Counted from the first letter of the stretch, positions 8,039 through 17,096 are shown. The stretch: 64,000 nt of DNA from Pseudomonas fluorescens (GCF_902497995.1 NZ_CABVII010000006.1:124001-188000); one strand, 5' to 3'. Notes: a model not told the origin generated them from the letters alone. Numbers and translations: made by a program.

Positions 8039-9121
8039 ATGAAGATCGGTGTAATCGGTGGCGGCCAGTTGGGTCGCATGTTGGCGCTGGCGGGCACTCC
8101 GCTGGGCATGAACTTCGCTTTCCTGGACCCGGCGCCGGATGCTTGCGCAGCCGCGTTGGGCGAACACCTGCGGGCCGATTACGGCGATCAGGATCACCTG
8201 CGTCAGCTGGCCGATGAAGTCGATCTGGTGACCTTCGAATTTGAAAGCGTCCCGGCCGAAACCGTGGCGTTCCTGTCGCAATTCGTCCCGGTCTACCCGA
8301 GCGCCGAAGCCCTGCGCATCGCGCGTGATCGCTGGTTCGAGAAGAGCATGTTCAAGGACCTGGGGATTCCAACCCCGGCGTTCGCCGATATTCAGTCGCA
8401 AGCCGACCTGGACGCTGCGGTAGCTGCCATCGGTCTGCCGGCCGTGCTGAAAACCCGCACCCTGGGTTACGACGGCAAGGGCCAGAAAGTCTTGCGCAAA
8501 CCTGAAGATGTGGTCGGCACTTTCGCGGAACTGGGCAGTGTGTCCTGCCTGCTGGAAGGCTTCGTGCCGTTCACCGGTGAAGTCTCGCTGATCGCCGTGC
8601 GTGCTCGCGATGGCGAAACCCGGTTCTACCCGCTGGTGCACAACACCCACGACAGCGGGATTCTCAAGCTGTCCGTGGCCAGCACCAATCACCCGTTGCA
8701 AGCCCTGGCTGAAGACTACTCCAGCCGAGTGCTCAAGCAGCTGAATTACGTCGGCGTGATGGCGTTCGAGTTCTTTGAAGTCGACGGTGGCCTGAAGGCC
8801 AACGAAATCGCCCCGCGCGTACATAACTCCGGGCATTGGACCACCGAAGGCGCCGAGTGCAGCCAGTTCGAAAACCACCTGCGGGCCGTTGCCGGCCTGC
8901 CGCTGGGTTCGACGGCCAAGGTCGGCGAGAGCGCGATGCTCAACTTCATTGGCAAAGTGCCGGATATCGAGAAAGTCCTGGCCATCGCCGATTGCCATCT
9001 GCATCACTATGGCAAGGCGTTCAAGGTCGGTCGCAAGGTCGGTCACGCCAACCTGCGTTGCGCGGACCGCGAGACCCTGGCTGCGCAGATCCTCAAGGTC
9101 GAAGCGCTCATCGCCGAATAG
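8039..9121 (+). CDS. purK: N5-carboxyaminoimidazole ribonucleotide synthase
   Basis: ATP-grasp enzyme that carboxylates AIR with bicarbonate and ATP to give N5-CAIR, the PurE substrate. 360 residues from the ATG at 8039, with TGAGGT upstream; an in-frame TTG at 8030 has less support. The N-terminal nucleotide-like fold starts KIGVIGGGQLGRML, the central ATP-grasp region includes LKTRTLGYDGKGQ, and FFEVDGGLKANEIAPRVHN holds the metal-binding Glu and Asn. It is the second gene of the purEK operon. The dyad at 9204-9242 lies downstream. Confidence 0.96.
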   Translation: MKIGVIGGGQLGRMLALAGTPLGMNFAFLDPAPDACAAALGEHLRADYGDQDHLRQLADEVDLVTFEFESVPAETVAFLSQFVPVYPSAEALRIARDRWFEKSMFKDLGIPTPAFADIQSQADLDAAVAAIGLPAVLKTRTLGYDGKGQKVLRKPEDVVGTFAELGSVSCLLEGFVPFTGEVSLIAVRARDGETRFYPLVHNTHDSGILKLSVASTNHPLQALAEDYSSRVLKQLNYVGVMAFEFFEVDGGLKANEIAPRVHNSGHWTTEGAECSQFENHLRAVAGLPLGSTAKVGESAMLNFIGKVPDIEKVLAIADCHLHHYGKAFKVGRKVGHANLRCADRETLAAQILKVEALIAE

Positions 9122-9203
9122 TTTCATGTGGCACCGGCGGAACCATCCAGGGGCCGCCGCTCTCTCATGGCAGGATGCCAAAGTCTGACTAGGCTTTCGC
9201 TAG

Positions 9204-9242
9204 GTGTCCTGTCTCACCAATACTGTTGGTGAGACAGGACAC
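9204..9242. other. Perfect 17-bp inverted repeat with 5-base loop
   Basis: Bases 9204-9220 (GTGTCCTGTCTCACCAA) pair without mismatch with 9226-9242. The dyad stands between purK and the GlsB-like gene, 27 bases before that start. No T-run follows on either strand, so it is not a standard intrinsic terminator, and it does not resemble the REP units elsewhere in the window. Confidence 0.8.
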
Positions 9243-9268
9243 AGTCAATCCAATCAGAGGGAAATGCC

Positions 9269-9514
9269 ATGGGAATTATCGGAACCATCTTTATCGGCTT
9301 GATTGTCGGCCTGCTGGCGCGGTTCCTGAAACCGGGCGATGACAGCATGGGTTGGATCATGACCATCTTGCTCGGTGTCGGCGGTTCGCTGGCGGCCACT
9401 TATGGCGGCCAGGCCCTGGGCTTCTACCAGGCCGGCGAAGGCGCAGGCTTCCTTGGTGCGCTGGTGGGTGCCGTGATATTGCTGGTGATCTACGGCATGA
9501 TCAAAAAGAACTGA
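9269..9514 (+). CDS. GlsB/YeaQ/YmgE-family small membrane protein
   Basis: 81-residue, very hydrophobic protein of the 'transglycosylase-associated' family, with about three membrane segments (residues 1-19, 27-47 and 58-77), a charged RFLKPGDDSMGW linker and a basic KKN tail. The family is often stress-induced; its biochemical role is not established. The ATG at 9269 follows AGAGGGAA. A weak stem (AGCCCTC with GAGGGCT, 9527-9557) without a T-run lies downstream. Confidence 0.88.
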   Translation: MGIIGTIFIGLIVGLLARFLKPGDDSMGWIMTILLGVGGSLAATYGGQALGFYQAGEGAGFLGALVGAVILLVIYGMIKKN

Positions 9515-9602
9515 TTGAAGCGACAAAGCCCTCTCTGCCAAACGCGCGGGGAGGGCTAGAATGCTCGGCGTTGCACCGTCCACTCCTTTGCCGAGCACCT
9601 CC

Positions 9603-10139
9603 ATGCGCCGTCTTTTGCTGACTTTCCTGTTATTGGGTACGGGCCTTGCCCATGCAGGCGAACTGCCTGAAACCGACTGGCTCGACCTGATGCCCAAGTC
9701 GGACCAGAAAGCCCTCGAGGCCATGCCCGATATCGACCACGACTCCCCCGAAGCCAATGGCACCTTCACCGAAAAGGGGGGCATGAAGCAGAGCAAAGGC
9801 TTGCCGGCGGTGATGTACTCGACCAACACCGTACCCGCGATGAACGACAAGAACATCCGCCTCGGCGGTTATCCGGTGCCGCTGGAGTCCGACGCCAAGG
9901 GTCACAGCACGCTGTTCTTCCTGGTGCCGTATCCGGGCGCCTGCATCCACGTGCCGCCACCGCCGCCTAACCAGTTGGTGCTGGTGCGTTATCCGAAAGG
10001 CCTGAAGCTGGATGATATCTACACGCCGCTGTGGGTGACGGGCACGCTGAAGGTCGAGAAGGTCAGCAATGACCTGGCTGACGCGGCGTATGCGCTGGAT
10101 GCGGCGAAGGTGCGGGTGGTGCAGGAATCAGATTTGTAA
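9603..10139 (+). CDS. DUF3299-type exported protein
   Basis: 178-residue exported protein. MRRLLLTFLLLGTGLAHA is a clear signal peptide cleaved before GELPETDW. The mature protein carries GGYPVPLE followed by FFLVPYPGACIHVPPPPPNQ, a pattern I associate with DUF3299, in which the Cys-His pair and poly-Pro run are conserved. The function is unknown. The start at 9603 places the signal peptide at the very N-terminus; an in-frame ATG at 9561 would add 14 unlikely residues. A -10-like TAGAAT lies at 9557-9562. Confidence 0.8.
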   Translation: MRRLLLTFLLLGTGLAHAGELPETDWLDLMPKSDQKALEAMPDIDHDSPEANGTFTEKGGMKQSKGLPAVMYSTNTVPAMNDKNIRLGGYPVPLESDAKGHSTLFFLVPYPGACIHVPPPPPNQLVLVRYPKGLKLDDIYTPLWVTGTLKVEKVSNDLADAAYALDAAKVRVVQESDL

Positions 10140-10168
10140 TAGCGCCAGTCAGGTTGCCACAAATCAAA

Positions 10169-10258
10169 TGTGGGAGCGGGCTTGCTCGCGAAGAGGGCGA
10201 GTCAGTCGACATCAACGTTGCCTGACACACCGCTTTCGCGAGCAAGCCCGCTCCCACA
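10169..10258. repeat. REP pair
   Basis: TGTGGGAGCGGGCTTGCTCG at the left and its reverse complement at the right, separated by about 45 bases. It lies between the convergent DUF3299 and mutarotase genes. Confidence 0.9.
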
Positions 10259-10272
10259 TTGGTTTTACGGTG

Positions 10273-11172
10273 CTAAAGGGTTTTGCTGCAGATGCTCACG
10301 CCAAGGGTATGGCTTGCGCCTGGCATCAACGTCACCACATCATCCATCACATTCGCCGTTTCAATGCACAGCATGCGCTGCCAGCCATCGTCGGCCATGT
10401 CGCTGAACGCTGCGGCGCGATCGATCCACGGGTTCCAGATCACCGCCGAACGCGAACCGCTGCTGGTCAGCTCGATGCGTCGTTCCCAGGCCGGATCGAC
10501 AATGCTCAGCTTCGCCGGAGTATTCAGGTAGATGCGATCGGTCTCGCCAGCAAAATGCAAATCACCGGTCTGACTCAAGGTTTTCCAGTCGTCCAGCGTC
10601 TCGATGTAACTCAAGCCATCCAACCCTTCGACATGCACGTTGCGTACATCGCTGACCGCGAAATAGCTGTGCAACGCCTGGCTGATGGTGACTTTGCCGA
10701 AGCCCTGGTTATGGCTGGTCAAGCTGATGTGCAGCTGCTCATCCAGACGAATGCTCAGCTTCAAATCCACCTGATGCGGCCAGCCTGGAAAACCGCCTTC
10801 GGGGCAGGGCAGGAGAAATTCCACGTTCAGGCTTTCGCCTTCAGCTTCGATGCCCCCCAGTTCCCAGTCCATTGCCCGGACCAGCCCATGGGCGGTCGGC
10901 GGTTCGCTACTGAAGCGCATCGCCTGGACGCTCTGCGGGTTGCGCGAAAAATTACCGAACCACGGCCAGCACACCGGCACGCCCGCGCGGATGCTTTTGC
11001 CGGTCTTGAACACGGCCTCGTCGTTGAGCCAGATCAGCGGCGGCTCGCCGGCCAATTGGTAACTGAGGATGTGCCCCCCTTGCTGGGCCACCAGCAATTC
11101 GGCTTGCCCGTGGCGGATGCGCCAGCAGTTCAGTTCATCCAGTTTCACGGCTTCAACGTTGGGCGTTGTCAT
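10273..11172 (-). CDS. D-hexose-6-phosphate mutarotase (YeaD-like aldose 1-epimerase family)
   Basis: 299-residue enzyme of the galactose mutarotase superfamily, YeaD branch, expected to interconvert the anomers of glucose-6-phosphate or related sugar phosphates. Recognisable motifs are IRAGVPVCWPWFG near residue 70, PTAHGLVRAMDW, the HSYFAVSD segment near residue 168 that carries the catalytic His, and VIWNPWIDRAAAFSDM near the C-terminus. The ATG at 11172 is preceded by GAGAG. It probably stands alone. Confidence 0.88.
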   Translation of the reverse strand: MTTPNVEAVKLDELNCWRIRHGQAELLVAQQGGHILSYQLAGEPPLIWLNDEAVFKTGKSIRAGVPVCWPWFGNFSRNPQSVQAMRFSSEPPTAHGLVRAMDWELGGIEAEGESLNVEFLLPCPEGGFPGWPHQVDLKLSIRLDEQLHISLTSHNQGFGKVTISQALHSYFAVSDVRNVHVEGLDGLSYIETLDDWKTLSQTGDLHFAGETDRIYLNTPAKLSIVDPAWERRIELTSSGSRSAVIWNPWIDRAAAFSDMADDGWQRMLCIETANVMDDVVTLMPGASHTLGVSICSKTL

Positions 11173-11259
11173 GGAACGGCTCTCGATCAGGAACAATGAC
11201 TGCTATGGAGCGCAAAACGGTCGCCGCGTTTAACGGTTCCTGTTTTACGAACTCCTTGT

Positions 11260-11664
11260 TTAACGAGCTCTGGGCGGAACCGAGCGGGTGCGGCCGCTGC
11301 CATCGATGGCGACGAACACGAATACCGCTTCAGTCACTTTACGCCATTCGCTGGACAACGGATCGTCGCTCCAGACCTCGACCATCATCTGGATCGAGCT
11401 GCGGCCGATTTCCAGCGCCTGGGTATAGAAGGAGAGCTGAGCGCCCACCGCGACCGGCACCAGAAACGCCATGCGGTCGATCGCAACGGTCGCCACGCGC
11501 CCACCCGCGACCTTGCTGGCCATGGCAGTACCCGCCAAATCCATCTGCGCCACCAGCCAGCCGCCGAAAATATCGCCAAAGCCGTTGGTTTCGCGGGGGA
11601 GTGCGGTGATTTGCAGGGCAAGGTCGCCTTGCGGGATTGGATCTTCTTGTTCGAGCTCTATCAT
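11260..11664 (-). CDS. yciA: YciA-type acyl-CoA thioesterase
   Basis: 134-residue hotdog-fold thioesterase that hydrolyses acyl-CoA esters. The active-site stretch TNGFGDIFGGWLVAQMDLAG (residues 26-45) contains the general-base Asp and the helix typical of YciA/acyl-CoA hydrolases, and AIDRMAFLVPV follows. Length is normal for bacterial YciA. AGAGG lies upstream of the ATG at 11664. The 365-base gap to the divergent MHS transporter shows no other gene; it should hold both promoters. Confidence 0.88.
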   Translation of the reverse strand: MIELEQEDPIPQGDLALQITALPRETNGFGDIFGGWLVAQMDLAGTAMASKVAGGRVATVAIDRMAFLVPVAVGAQLSFYTQALEIGRSSIQMMVEVWSDDPLSSEWRKVTEAVFVFVAIDGSGRTRSVPPRAR

Positions 11665-12029
11665 GCCGGGGGTGCCTCTGACCCGTAACTCTCATTGGTA
11701 CTTCAAGGTGAATAGCCGTCTCAAGGAAAAACGATTCAGCCCCGAACATACTACGTTCGTCACGTTTTTCGTAAGGCGCCTAAAGGGAAACTCTGCGAAA
11801 TCGCCTATGAACCCCGGCAGGCGTTTTCGCACAGCAACCCTTGCAAGCTGTCGCAAGATTGCGAGTATATCGGTCGGTAGACTCCGAGACGACCGTCTGG
11901 TTCTCATTTTGCCCGTCAAATACCCACATCTATGTGCTTTTTCGAACAATTTGCTATCGTGCCGGACCTGCACAAGCCTCCGCCAGCGTTGTTGGGGTTG
12001 CAGATCCGACTATAAGAGAAGCCCTTGCC

Positions 12030-13328
12030 ATGACCACAGCGCCTTCGAACATCGCGCAGCCCACACCCTCCGCACGTCCGTTGACCCGCAGCGATTACAA
12101 GACATTATCGCTGTCTGCCTTGGGCGGCGCGCTGGAATTCTACGACTTCATCATCTTCGTGTTCTTCGCCACGGTGGTGGGCAAGCTGTTTTTCCCGGCC
12201 GACATGCCGGAATGGCTGCGCCTGATGCAGACGTTCGGCATTTTTGCCGCCGGTTACCTGGCGCGGCCGCTGGGCGGCATCGTCATGGCGCACTTCGGTG
12301 ACCTGCTGGGTCGCAAGAAGATGTTCACACTGAGCATTTTCATGATGGCGGTACCGACCCTGATCATGGGTTTGCTGCCGACTTATGCGCAGATCGGCAT
12401 GTGGGCGCCGATCCTGTTGCTGCTGATGCGGGTGATTCAGGGCGCGGCCATTGGCGGTGAAGTGCCGGGCGCCTGGGTATTCGTTTCCGAACACGTTCCC
12501 CAACGGCACATCGGTTACGCTTGCGGCACGCTGACCAGCGGTCTCACGGCGGGTATTCTGCTGGGCTCGTTGGTCGCCACGGCGATCAACAGCCTCTATA
12601 CCCCGGTGGAAGTCGCGGATTATGCCTGGCGGATTCCGTTCCTGCTGGGCGGTGTGTTTGGCCTGTTCTCGGTTTATCTGCGCCGCTGGCTGCACGAGAC
12701 TCCAGTGTTCGCCGAGCTGCAGCTGCGCAAGGCGCTGGCTGAAGAAGTGCCGTTGCGCGCGGTGTTGCGTGACCATCGCGGGGCGATCCTGATTTCCATG
12801 CTGCTGACCTGGCTGTTGTCCGCCGCGATCGTAGTGCTGATCCTGATGACGCCGACCGTTCTGCAGACCGTCTACCACTTCTCGCCGACCACGGCGCTGC
12901 AGGCCAATAGCCTGGCGATCGTGTTTCTGAGCTGCGGCTGCATCATTGCCGGCGCACTGTCGGATCGGTTCGGCGCAGGCCGGGTCTTCGTGTTCGGCTG
13001 TACGGCGCTATTGCTCAGCTCCTGGACCTTCTACCACAACCTGGCCGCGCATCCCGACTGGCTGTTCCCGCTGTACTCCCTGACCGGCCTGCTGGTCGGC
13101 ACCATCGGCGCCGTACCCTACGTGATGGTCAAGGCCTTCCCGCCCGTGGTGCGTTTCAGTGGCCTGTCGTTTTCCTACAACGTCGCCTACGCCATCTTTG
13201 GCGGCCTGACGCCGATGATCGTCAGCCTGCTGCTCAAGGAAAGCCCGATGGGGCCGGCGTATTACGTGGCGGTGCTGTGCGGTGTGGGGATTGTGGTGGG
13301 CGGGTATCTCTGGAAAAAAGGCCGCTAA
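12030..13328 (+). CDS. MHS-family (MFS) metabolite:proton symporter
   Basis: 432-residue inner-membrane transporter of the metabolite:H+ symporter branch (ProP/KgtP/CitA relatives), with about 12 hydrophobic segments. The family opening GALEFYDFIIF occurs near residue 35, followed by RPLGGIVMAHFGDLLGRKK (the MFS loop 2-3 motif) and RVIQGAAIGGEVPGA. The substrate is probably a small carboxylate or a betaine-like solute, and the sequence alone does not say which. I chose the ATG at 12030 (AGAGAAG upstream) because the open frame reaching 11841 has no family-like residues before it. No linked catabolic genes point to a substrate. Confidence 0.86.
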   Translation: MTTAPSNIAQPTPSARPLTRSDYKTLSLSALGGALEFYDFIIFVFFATVVGKLFFPADMPEWLRLMQTFGIFAAGYLARPLGGIVMAHFGDLLGRKKMFTLSIFMMAVPTLIMGLLPTYAQIGMWAPILLLLMRVIQGAAIGGEVPGAWVFVSEHVPQRHIGYACGTLTSGLTAGILLGSLVATAINSLYTPVEVADYAWRIPFLLGGVFGLFSVYLRRWLHETPVFAELQLRKALAEEVPLRAVLRDHRGAILISMLLTWLLSAAIVVLILMTPTVLQTVYHFSPTTALQANSLAIVFLSCGCIIAGALSDRFGAGRVFVFGCTALLLSSWTFYHNLAAHPDWLFPLYSLTGLLVGTIGAVPYVMVKAFPPVVRFSGLSFSYNVAYAIFGGLTPMIVSLLLKESPMGPAYYVAVLCGVGIVVGGYLWKKGR

Positions 13329-13353
13329 GCCGGCCCTTTGTATCGGCAGCGCT

Positions 13354-13447
13354 GACGCCTTCGCGAGCAAGCCCGCTCCCACATTTGACCGAGTTCTCTC
13401 AGAGGGATGCGGTCAAGTGTGGGAGCGGGCTTGCTCGCGAAGGCGTT
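13354..13447. repeat. REP pair upstream of pstS
   Basis: CGCGAGCAAGCCCGCTCCCA and its reverse complement flank about 30 bases. It lies after the MHS transporter and before the PhoB sites of pstS. Confidence 0.9.
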
Positions 13448-13498
13448 CCGACGAAAAACGATAACGCGGTATCCCTTCAAAAAAGCCGAATGCTGGCC

Positions 13499-13553
13499 TT
13501 TCATCCAATTGTCATATTTCAGCCATAGAGTGTTCACACGGCCTGCTGATACT
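13499..13553 (+). promoter_or_regulatory. PhoB-dependent promoter of pstS (tandem PHO-box units)
   Basis: Four consecutive 11-base units of the PhoB direct-repeat type start at 13499, 13510, 13521 and 13532; TGTCATATTTC at 13510 is the best match to TGTCATAWAWC. Nine bases after the conserved part of the last unit is GATACT (13548-13553) as the -10 box, with no separate -35, as expected when PhoB replaces it. The leader would be about 33 bases. Confidence 0.65.
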
Positions 13554-13592
13554 TGGCCCCGACTTAACACACCTATCTGCTAGGAGTAAGGC

Positions 13593-14591
13593 ATGAAACT
13601 GAAGCGTTTGATGGCGGCAATGACTTTTGTCGCTGCTGGCGTTGCGACTGCCAACGCGGTTGCCGCTGTTGACCCTGCGATCCCGAGCTACACCAAGACC
13701 ACTGGTGTGTCGGGCAACCTGTCCAGCGTCGGCTCCGATACCCTGGCCAACCTCATGACCCTGTGGGCTGAGAACTACAAAAAAGAATACCCGAACGTCA
13801 ACATCCAGATTCAGGCTGCCGGTTCGTCTACCGCGCCACCTGCGCTGACTGAAGGCACCGCTAACCTGGGCCCGATGAGCCGCAAGATGAAGGACAACGA
13901 GCTGCAAGCCTTCGAAACCAAATACGGCTACAAGCCAACTGCGATTCCGGTTGCCGTGGACGCCTTGGCGGTGTTCGTGCACAAGGACAACCCGATCCAG
14001 CACATGACCATCGAGCAGGTCGACGCGATTTTCTCTTCGACACGTCTGTGCGGCGCTAAAGCCGACGTGAAAACCTGGGGCGACCTGGGTGTGACGGGCG
14101 ACCTCGCCAATAAGCCGGTTCAACTGTTCGGTCGTAACTCGGTATCGGGCACGTACGGCTACTTCAAGGAAGAAGCCCTGTGCAAAGGCGACTTCAAGCC
14201 AAACGTTAACGAACAGCCTGGCTCGGCTTCGGTTGTGCAGTCGATCAGTTCTTCGCTGAACGGTGTCGGCTACTCGGGCATCGGCTACAAGACCGCCAGC
14301 GTGAAGACAGTGGCCCTGGCCAAGAAAGGCAGCACAGAGTTCATTGAAGACACTGAAGAAAACGCCCTGAACGGCAAGTATCCGCTGTCGCGCTTCCTCT
14401 ACGTCTACGTCAACAAAGCGCCGAACAAGCCTCTGGCCCCGCTGGAAGCCGAGTTCGTGAAGCTGATTCTGTCCAAACAGGGTCAGGAAGTCGTGGTGAA
14501 AGACGGCTACATCCCGCTGCCAGCCAAGGTTGCTGCAAAAGCACTGGCTGACCTGGGTCTGCAGGAAGGTAGCAGCGTCGTAAAGAAGTAA
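13593..14591 (+). CDS. pstS: Periplasmic phosphate-binding protein
   Basis: High-affinity phosphate-binding component of the Pst ABC transporter. 332 residues with a signal peptide ([12 protein letters not shown], hydrophobic core, cleavage near VAA). The mature domain shows [28 protein letters not shown] (phosphate-binding loop with Ser/Thr) and [14 protein letters not shown]. The ATG at 13593 has AGGAGTAAGG upstream. pstC follows only after 222 bases with its own PhoB promoter, so pstS can be expressed apart from the rest, in keeping with the excess of binding protein usual for Pst systems. A GC-rich stem (14597-14620) and a REP pair lie just downstream. Confidence 0.95.
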   Translation: MKLKRLMAAMTFVAAGVATANAVAAVDPAIPSYTKTTGVSGNLSSVGSDTLANLMTLWAENYKKEYPNVNIQIQAAGSSTAPPALTEGTANLGPMSRKMKDNELQAFETKYGYKPTAIPVAVDALAVFVHKDNPIQHMTIEQVDAIFSSTRLCGAKADVKTWGDLGVTGDLANKPVQLFGRNSVSGTYGYFKEEALCKGDFKPNVNEQPGSASVVQSISSSLNGVGYSGIGYKTASVKTVALAKKGSTEFIEDTEENALNGKYPLSRFLYVYVNKAPNKPLAPLEAEFVKLILSKQGQEVVVKDGYIPLPAKVAAKALADLGLQEGSSVVKK

Positions 14592-14596
14592 CACCT

Positions 14597-14620
14597 TGAG
14601 CCCGGGTTGATCCCGGGCTC
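14597..14620 (+). terminator. Stem-loop after pstS
   Basis: GAGCCCGGG and CCCGGGCTC form a strong stem with a short loop five bases after the pstS stop. No T-run follows, so it may stabilise the pstS 3' end or attenuate read-through rather than terminate fully. Confidence 0.5.
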
Positions 14621-14623
14621 CAG

Positions 14624-14712
14624 TGTGGGAGCGGGCTTGCTCGCGAAAGCGGTGGATCAACAACAGAGATGTTGAATGTGAAAACCTTTTCGCGAGCAAG
14701 CCCGCTCCCACA
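14624..14712. repeat. REP pair between pstS and pstC
   Basis: TGTGGGAGCGGGCTTGCTCG and its inverse flank about 45 bases. With the stem just upstream it is likely to limit read-through from pstS into pstC or protect pstS mRNA. Confidence 0.9.
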
Positions 14713-14763
14713 CCCCCCAAATTTTCTATCCGCTGCCAGTTTCCACAGGCGGCGGATTTGTTG

Positions 14764-14807
14764 CGTCACTGCATTGTCATCTTTCTGTCATACAGGATCG
14801 CTAGGGT
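14764..14807 (+). promoter_or_regulatory. PhoB-dependent promoter of pstC
   Basis: Three tandem 11-base PhoB units start at 14764, 14775 and 14786; the last two, TGTCATCTTTC and TGTCATACAGG, match the consensus TGTCATAWAWC closely. A -10-like TAGGGT (14802-14807) stands nine bases after the conserved part of the last unit, the same spacing as at pstS and phoB. The predicted transcript start falls on or next to the ATG at 14814. Confidence 0.75.
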
Positions 14808-14813
14808 GTGCGA

Positions 14814-17096
14814 ATGAATGATCTGGCCAATTCCCCCATGACTACAAATCCCCCCAAGCGAATTGACTTCAATACGCCTGAGTTGCAACGCAAGCGCCGT
14901 ATTCGTGCGCTCAAAGATCGCCTGACCCGCTGGTACGTCCTTGTTGGCGGTCTCGCCGTCCTGGGCGCGATCACACTGATTTTCTTCTTCCTCGGCTATG
15001 TCGTCATGCCCCTGTTCCAGGGCGCCGACCTGACCGCCAAGGACGCCATCACCCCTGCCTGGATGCAAGACGCTGGCAAGCCATTGATGATCTCCCTGGA
15101 AGAACAGAACCAGGTCGCCTTGCGGGTTTCCGACAAGGGTCAGGCACTGTTCTTCGACATCGACAGTGGCGCCGAACTCAAGCGCGTCGATCTGCCGGTC
15201 CCGGCCGGTAGCCAAGTGACGAGTATCGGTGAAGACCAGCCCGGTCATCCGCTGGTCGCCGTGGGTTTTTCCAACGGCCAGGCCTTGGTGTTCCGTCACA
15301 CCTATAAAGTCAGCTACCCGGACGGCAAGAAGACCCTCTCGCCTGCCATCGAGTACCCATATGGCGAAGCTCCGATTACGTTGAACGAGGCGGGCGGTGC
15401 GCTGGAGCACGTCAGCCTCAACGCCAGCGATACGACCCTGATCCTGGTCGGTTCCACCGGTTCGCATCTCAATGTCTTGTCGCTGACCAGCGAAGAAAAC
15501 ATGATGACCGGCGAGATCACCAGCGAGCAGAAGCGCATCGATCTGCCGCAGATGACTGAACCTGTGAAGAACATCTTCGTCGATCCGCGTCAGCAGTGGC
15601 TGTATGTGATTAACGGTCGGGCGCAAGCCGATGTGTTCAGCCTGCGCGACAAGAGCCTCAACGGTCGCTACAAGTTGCTCGAAAACGGCGAGGCCGAGAT
15701 TACTGCCAGCACCCAGTTGGTGGGCGGTATCTCGCTGATCCTCGGCGACTCCAAAGGCGGTCTTGCCCAATGGTTCATGGCTCGCGACCCGGATGGCGAA
15801 CTGCGTCTGAAGCAGATCCGCAGTTTCCAGATGGGCACCACGCCGATCGTTGAAATCACCGCCGAAGAACGTCGCAAAGGCTTCATCGCCCTCGACGCCT
15901 CCGGCAAGCTCGGCGTGTTCCACAGCACCGCCCACCGCACCTTGCTGGTGGACCAGGTGGTCGAAGGCCAAGGTATCTTCGGTCTGTCGCCACGGGCCAA
16001 CCGCGTGATCGTGGAAGCCGGCGGCAAGATTCAACCGCTGCTGCTCGACAATCCGCACCCGGAAGTTTCCTGGAGCGCGCTGTGGAGCAAAGTCTGGTAC
16101 GAGAACTACGACGAGCCGAAATACGTCTGGCAATCGACCGCGGCGAACACCGATTTCGAACCCAAGCTGAGCTTGTCGCCGCTGACCTTCGGCACCCTGA
16201 AAGCTGCGTTCTACGCCATGCTGCTGGCCGCGCCACTGGCCGTTGCCGCGGCGATCTACACCGCGTACTTCATGGCCCCGGGCATGCGCCGCAAGGTCAA
16301 GCCGGTGATCGAGCTGATGGAAGCGATGCCGACGGTGATCCTCGGTTTCTTCGCCGGTCTGTTCCTCGCACCGTATGTGGAAGGGCATTTGCCGGGGATT
16401 TTCAGCCTGCTGCTGTTGATGCCGGTCGGCATCCTGGTCGCCGGTTTCACCTTCAGTCGCCTGCCTGAATCGCTGCGCCTGCGGGTGCCGGACGGTTGGG
16501 AAAGCGCGATTCTGATTCCGGTGATCCTGTTCGTGGGCTGGCTGTCGCTGTACATGAGCCCGTACATGGAAGCCTGGTTCTTCGGCGGCGACATGCGCAT
16601 GTGGATCTCCCACGACCTGGGCATCACCTACGACCAGCGCAACGCACTGGTGGTGGGCCTGGCCATGGGCTTCGCGGTGATCCCGAACATTTACTCCATC
16701 GCCGAAGACGCCGTGTTCAGTGTGCCGCGCGGCCTGACCCTGGGTTCCCTGGCCCTCGGTGCCACGCCGTGGCAGACCATGACGCGCGTGGTGATCCTCA
16801 CCGCCAGCCCGGGCATCTTCTCGGCGCTGATGATCGGCATGGGCCGTGCGGTCGGTGAAACCATGATCGTGCTGATGGCTACGGGTAACACCCCGGTCAT
16901 GGAAATGAACCTGTTCGAAGGCCTGCGCACCCTGGCCGCCAACGTCGCGGTGGAAATGCCGGAGTCGGAAGTCGGCGGCAGCCACTACCGCGTGCTGTTC
17001 CTCTCGGCGCTGGTGCTGCTGCTGTTCACCTTCGTCATGAACACCCTCGCGGAGCTGATTCGTCAGCGTCTGCGCAAGAAATACTCGTCGCTTTAA
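14814..17096 (+). CDS. pstC: Phosphate ABC transporter permease, long form
   Basis: Inner-membrane subunit of the Pst phosphate importer. At 760 residues it is more than twice the length of E. coli PstC. One membrane segment near residues 42-65 is followed by about 400 periplasmic residues with repeated beta-like stretches (a possible propeller), and the canonical permease core begins around residue 465. The permease shows the coupling motif for PstB (ALGATPWQTM, then VGETM). Start choice is open: ATG at 14814, GTG at 14808 or ATG at 14838; none has a strong ribosome site. It is the first gene of pstC-pstA-pstB-phoU. Confidence 0.93.
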   Translation: MNDLANSPMTTNPPKRIDFNTPELQRKRRIRALKDRLTRWYVLVGGLAVLGAITLIFFFLGYVVMPLFQGADLTAKDAITPAWMQDAGKPLMISLEEQNQVALRVSDKGQALFFDIDSGAELKRVDLPVPAGSQVTSIGEDQPGHPLVAVGFSNGQALVFRHTYKVSYPDGKKTLSPAIEYPYGEAPITLNEAGGALEHVSLNASDTTLILVGSTGSHLNVLSLTSEENMMTGEITSEQKRIDLPQMTEPVKNIFVDPRQQWLYVINGRAQADVFSLRDKSLNGRYKLLENGEAEITASTQLVGGISLILGDSKGGLAQWFMARDPDGELRLKQIRSFQMGTTPIVEITAEERRKGFIALDASGKLGVFHSTAHRTLLVDQVVEGQGIFGLSPRANRVIVEAGGKIQPLLLDNPHPEVSWSALWSKVWYENYDEPKYVWQSTAANTDFEPKLSLSPLTFGTLKAAFYAMLLAAPLAVAAAIYTAYFMAPGMRRKVKPVIELMEAMPTVILGFFAGLFLAPYVEGHLPGIFSLLLLMPVGILVAGFTFSRLPESLRLRVPDGWESAILIPVILFVGWLSLYMSPYMEAWFFGGDMRMWISHDLGITYDQRNALVVGLAMGFAVIPNIYSIAEDAVFSVPRGLTLGSLALGATPWQTMTRVVILTASPGIFSALMIGMGRAVGETMIVLMATGNTPVMEMNLFEGLRTLAANVAVEMPESEVGGSHYRVLFLSALVLLLFTFVMNTLAELIRQRLRKKYSSL

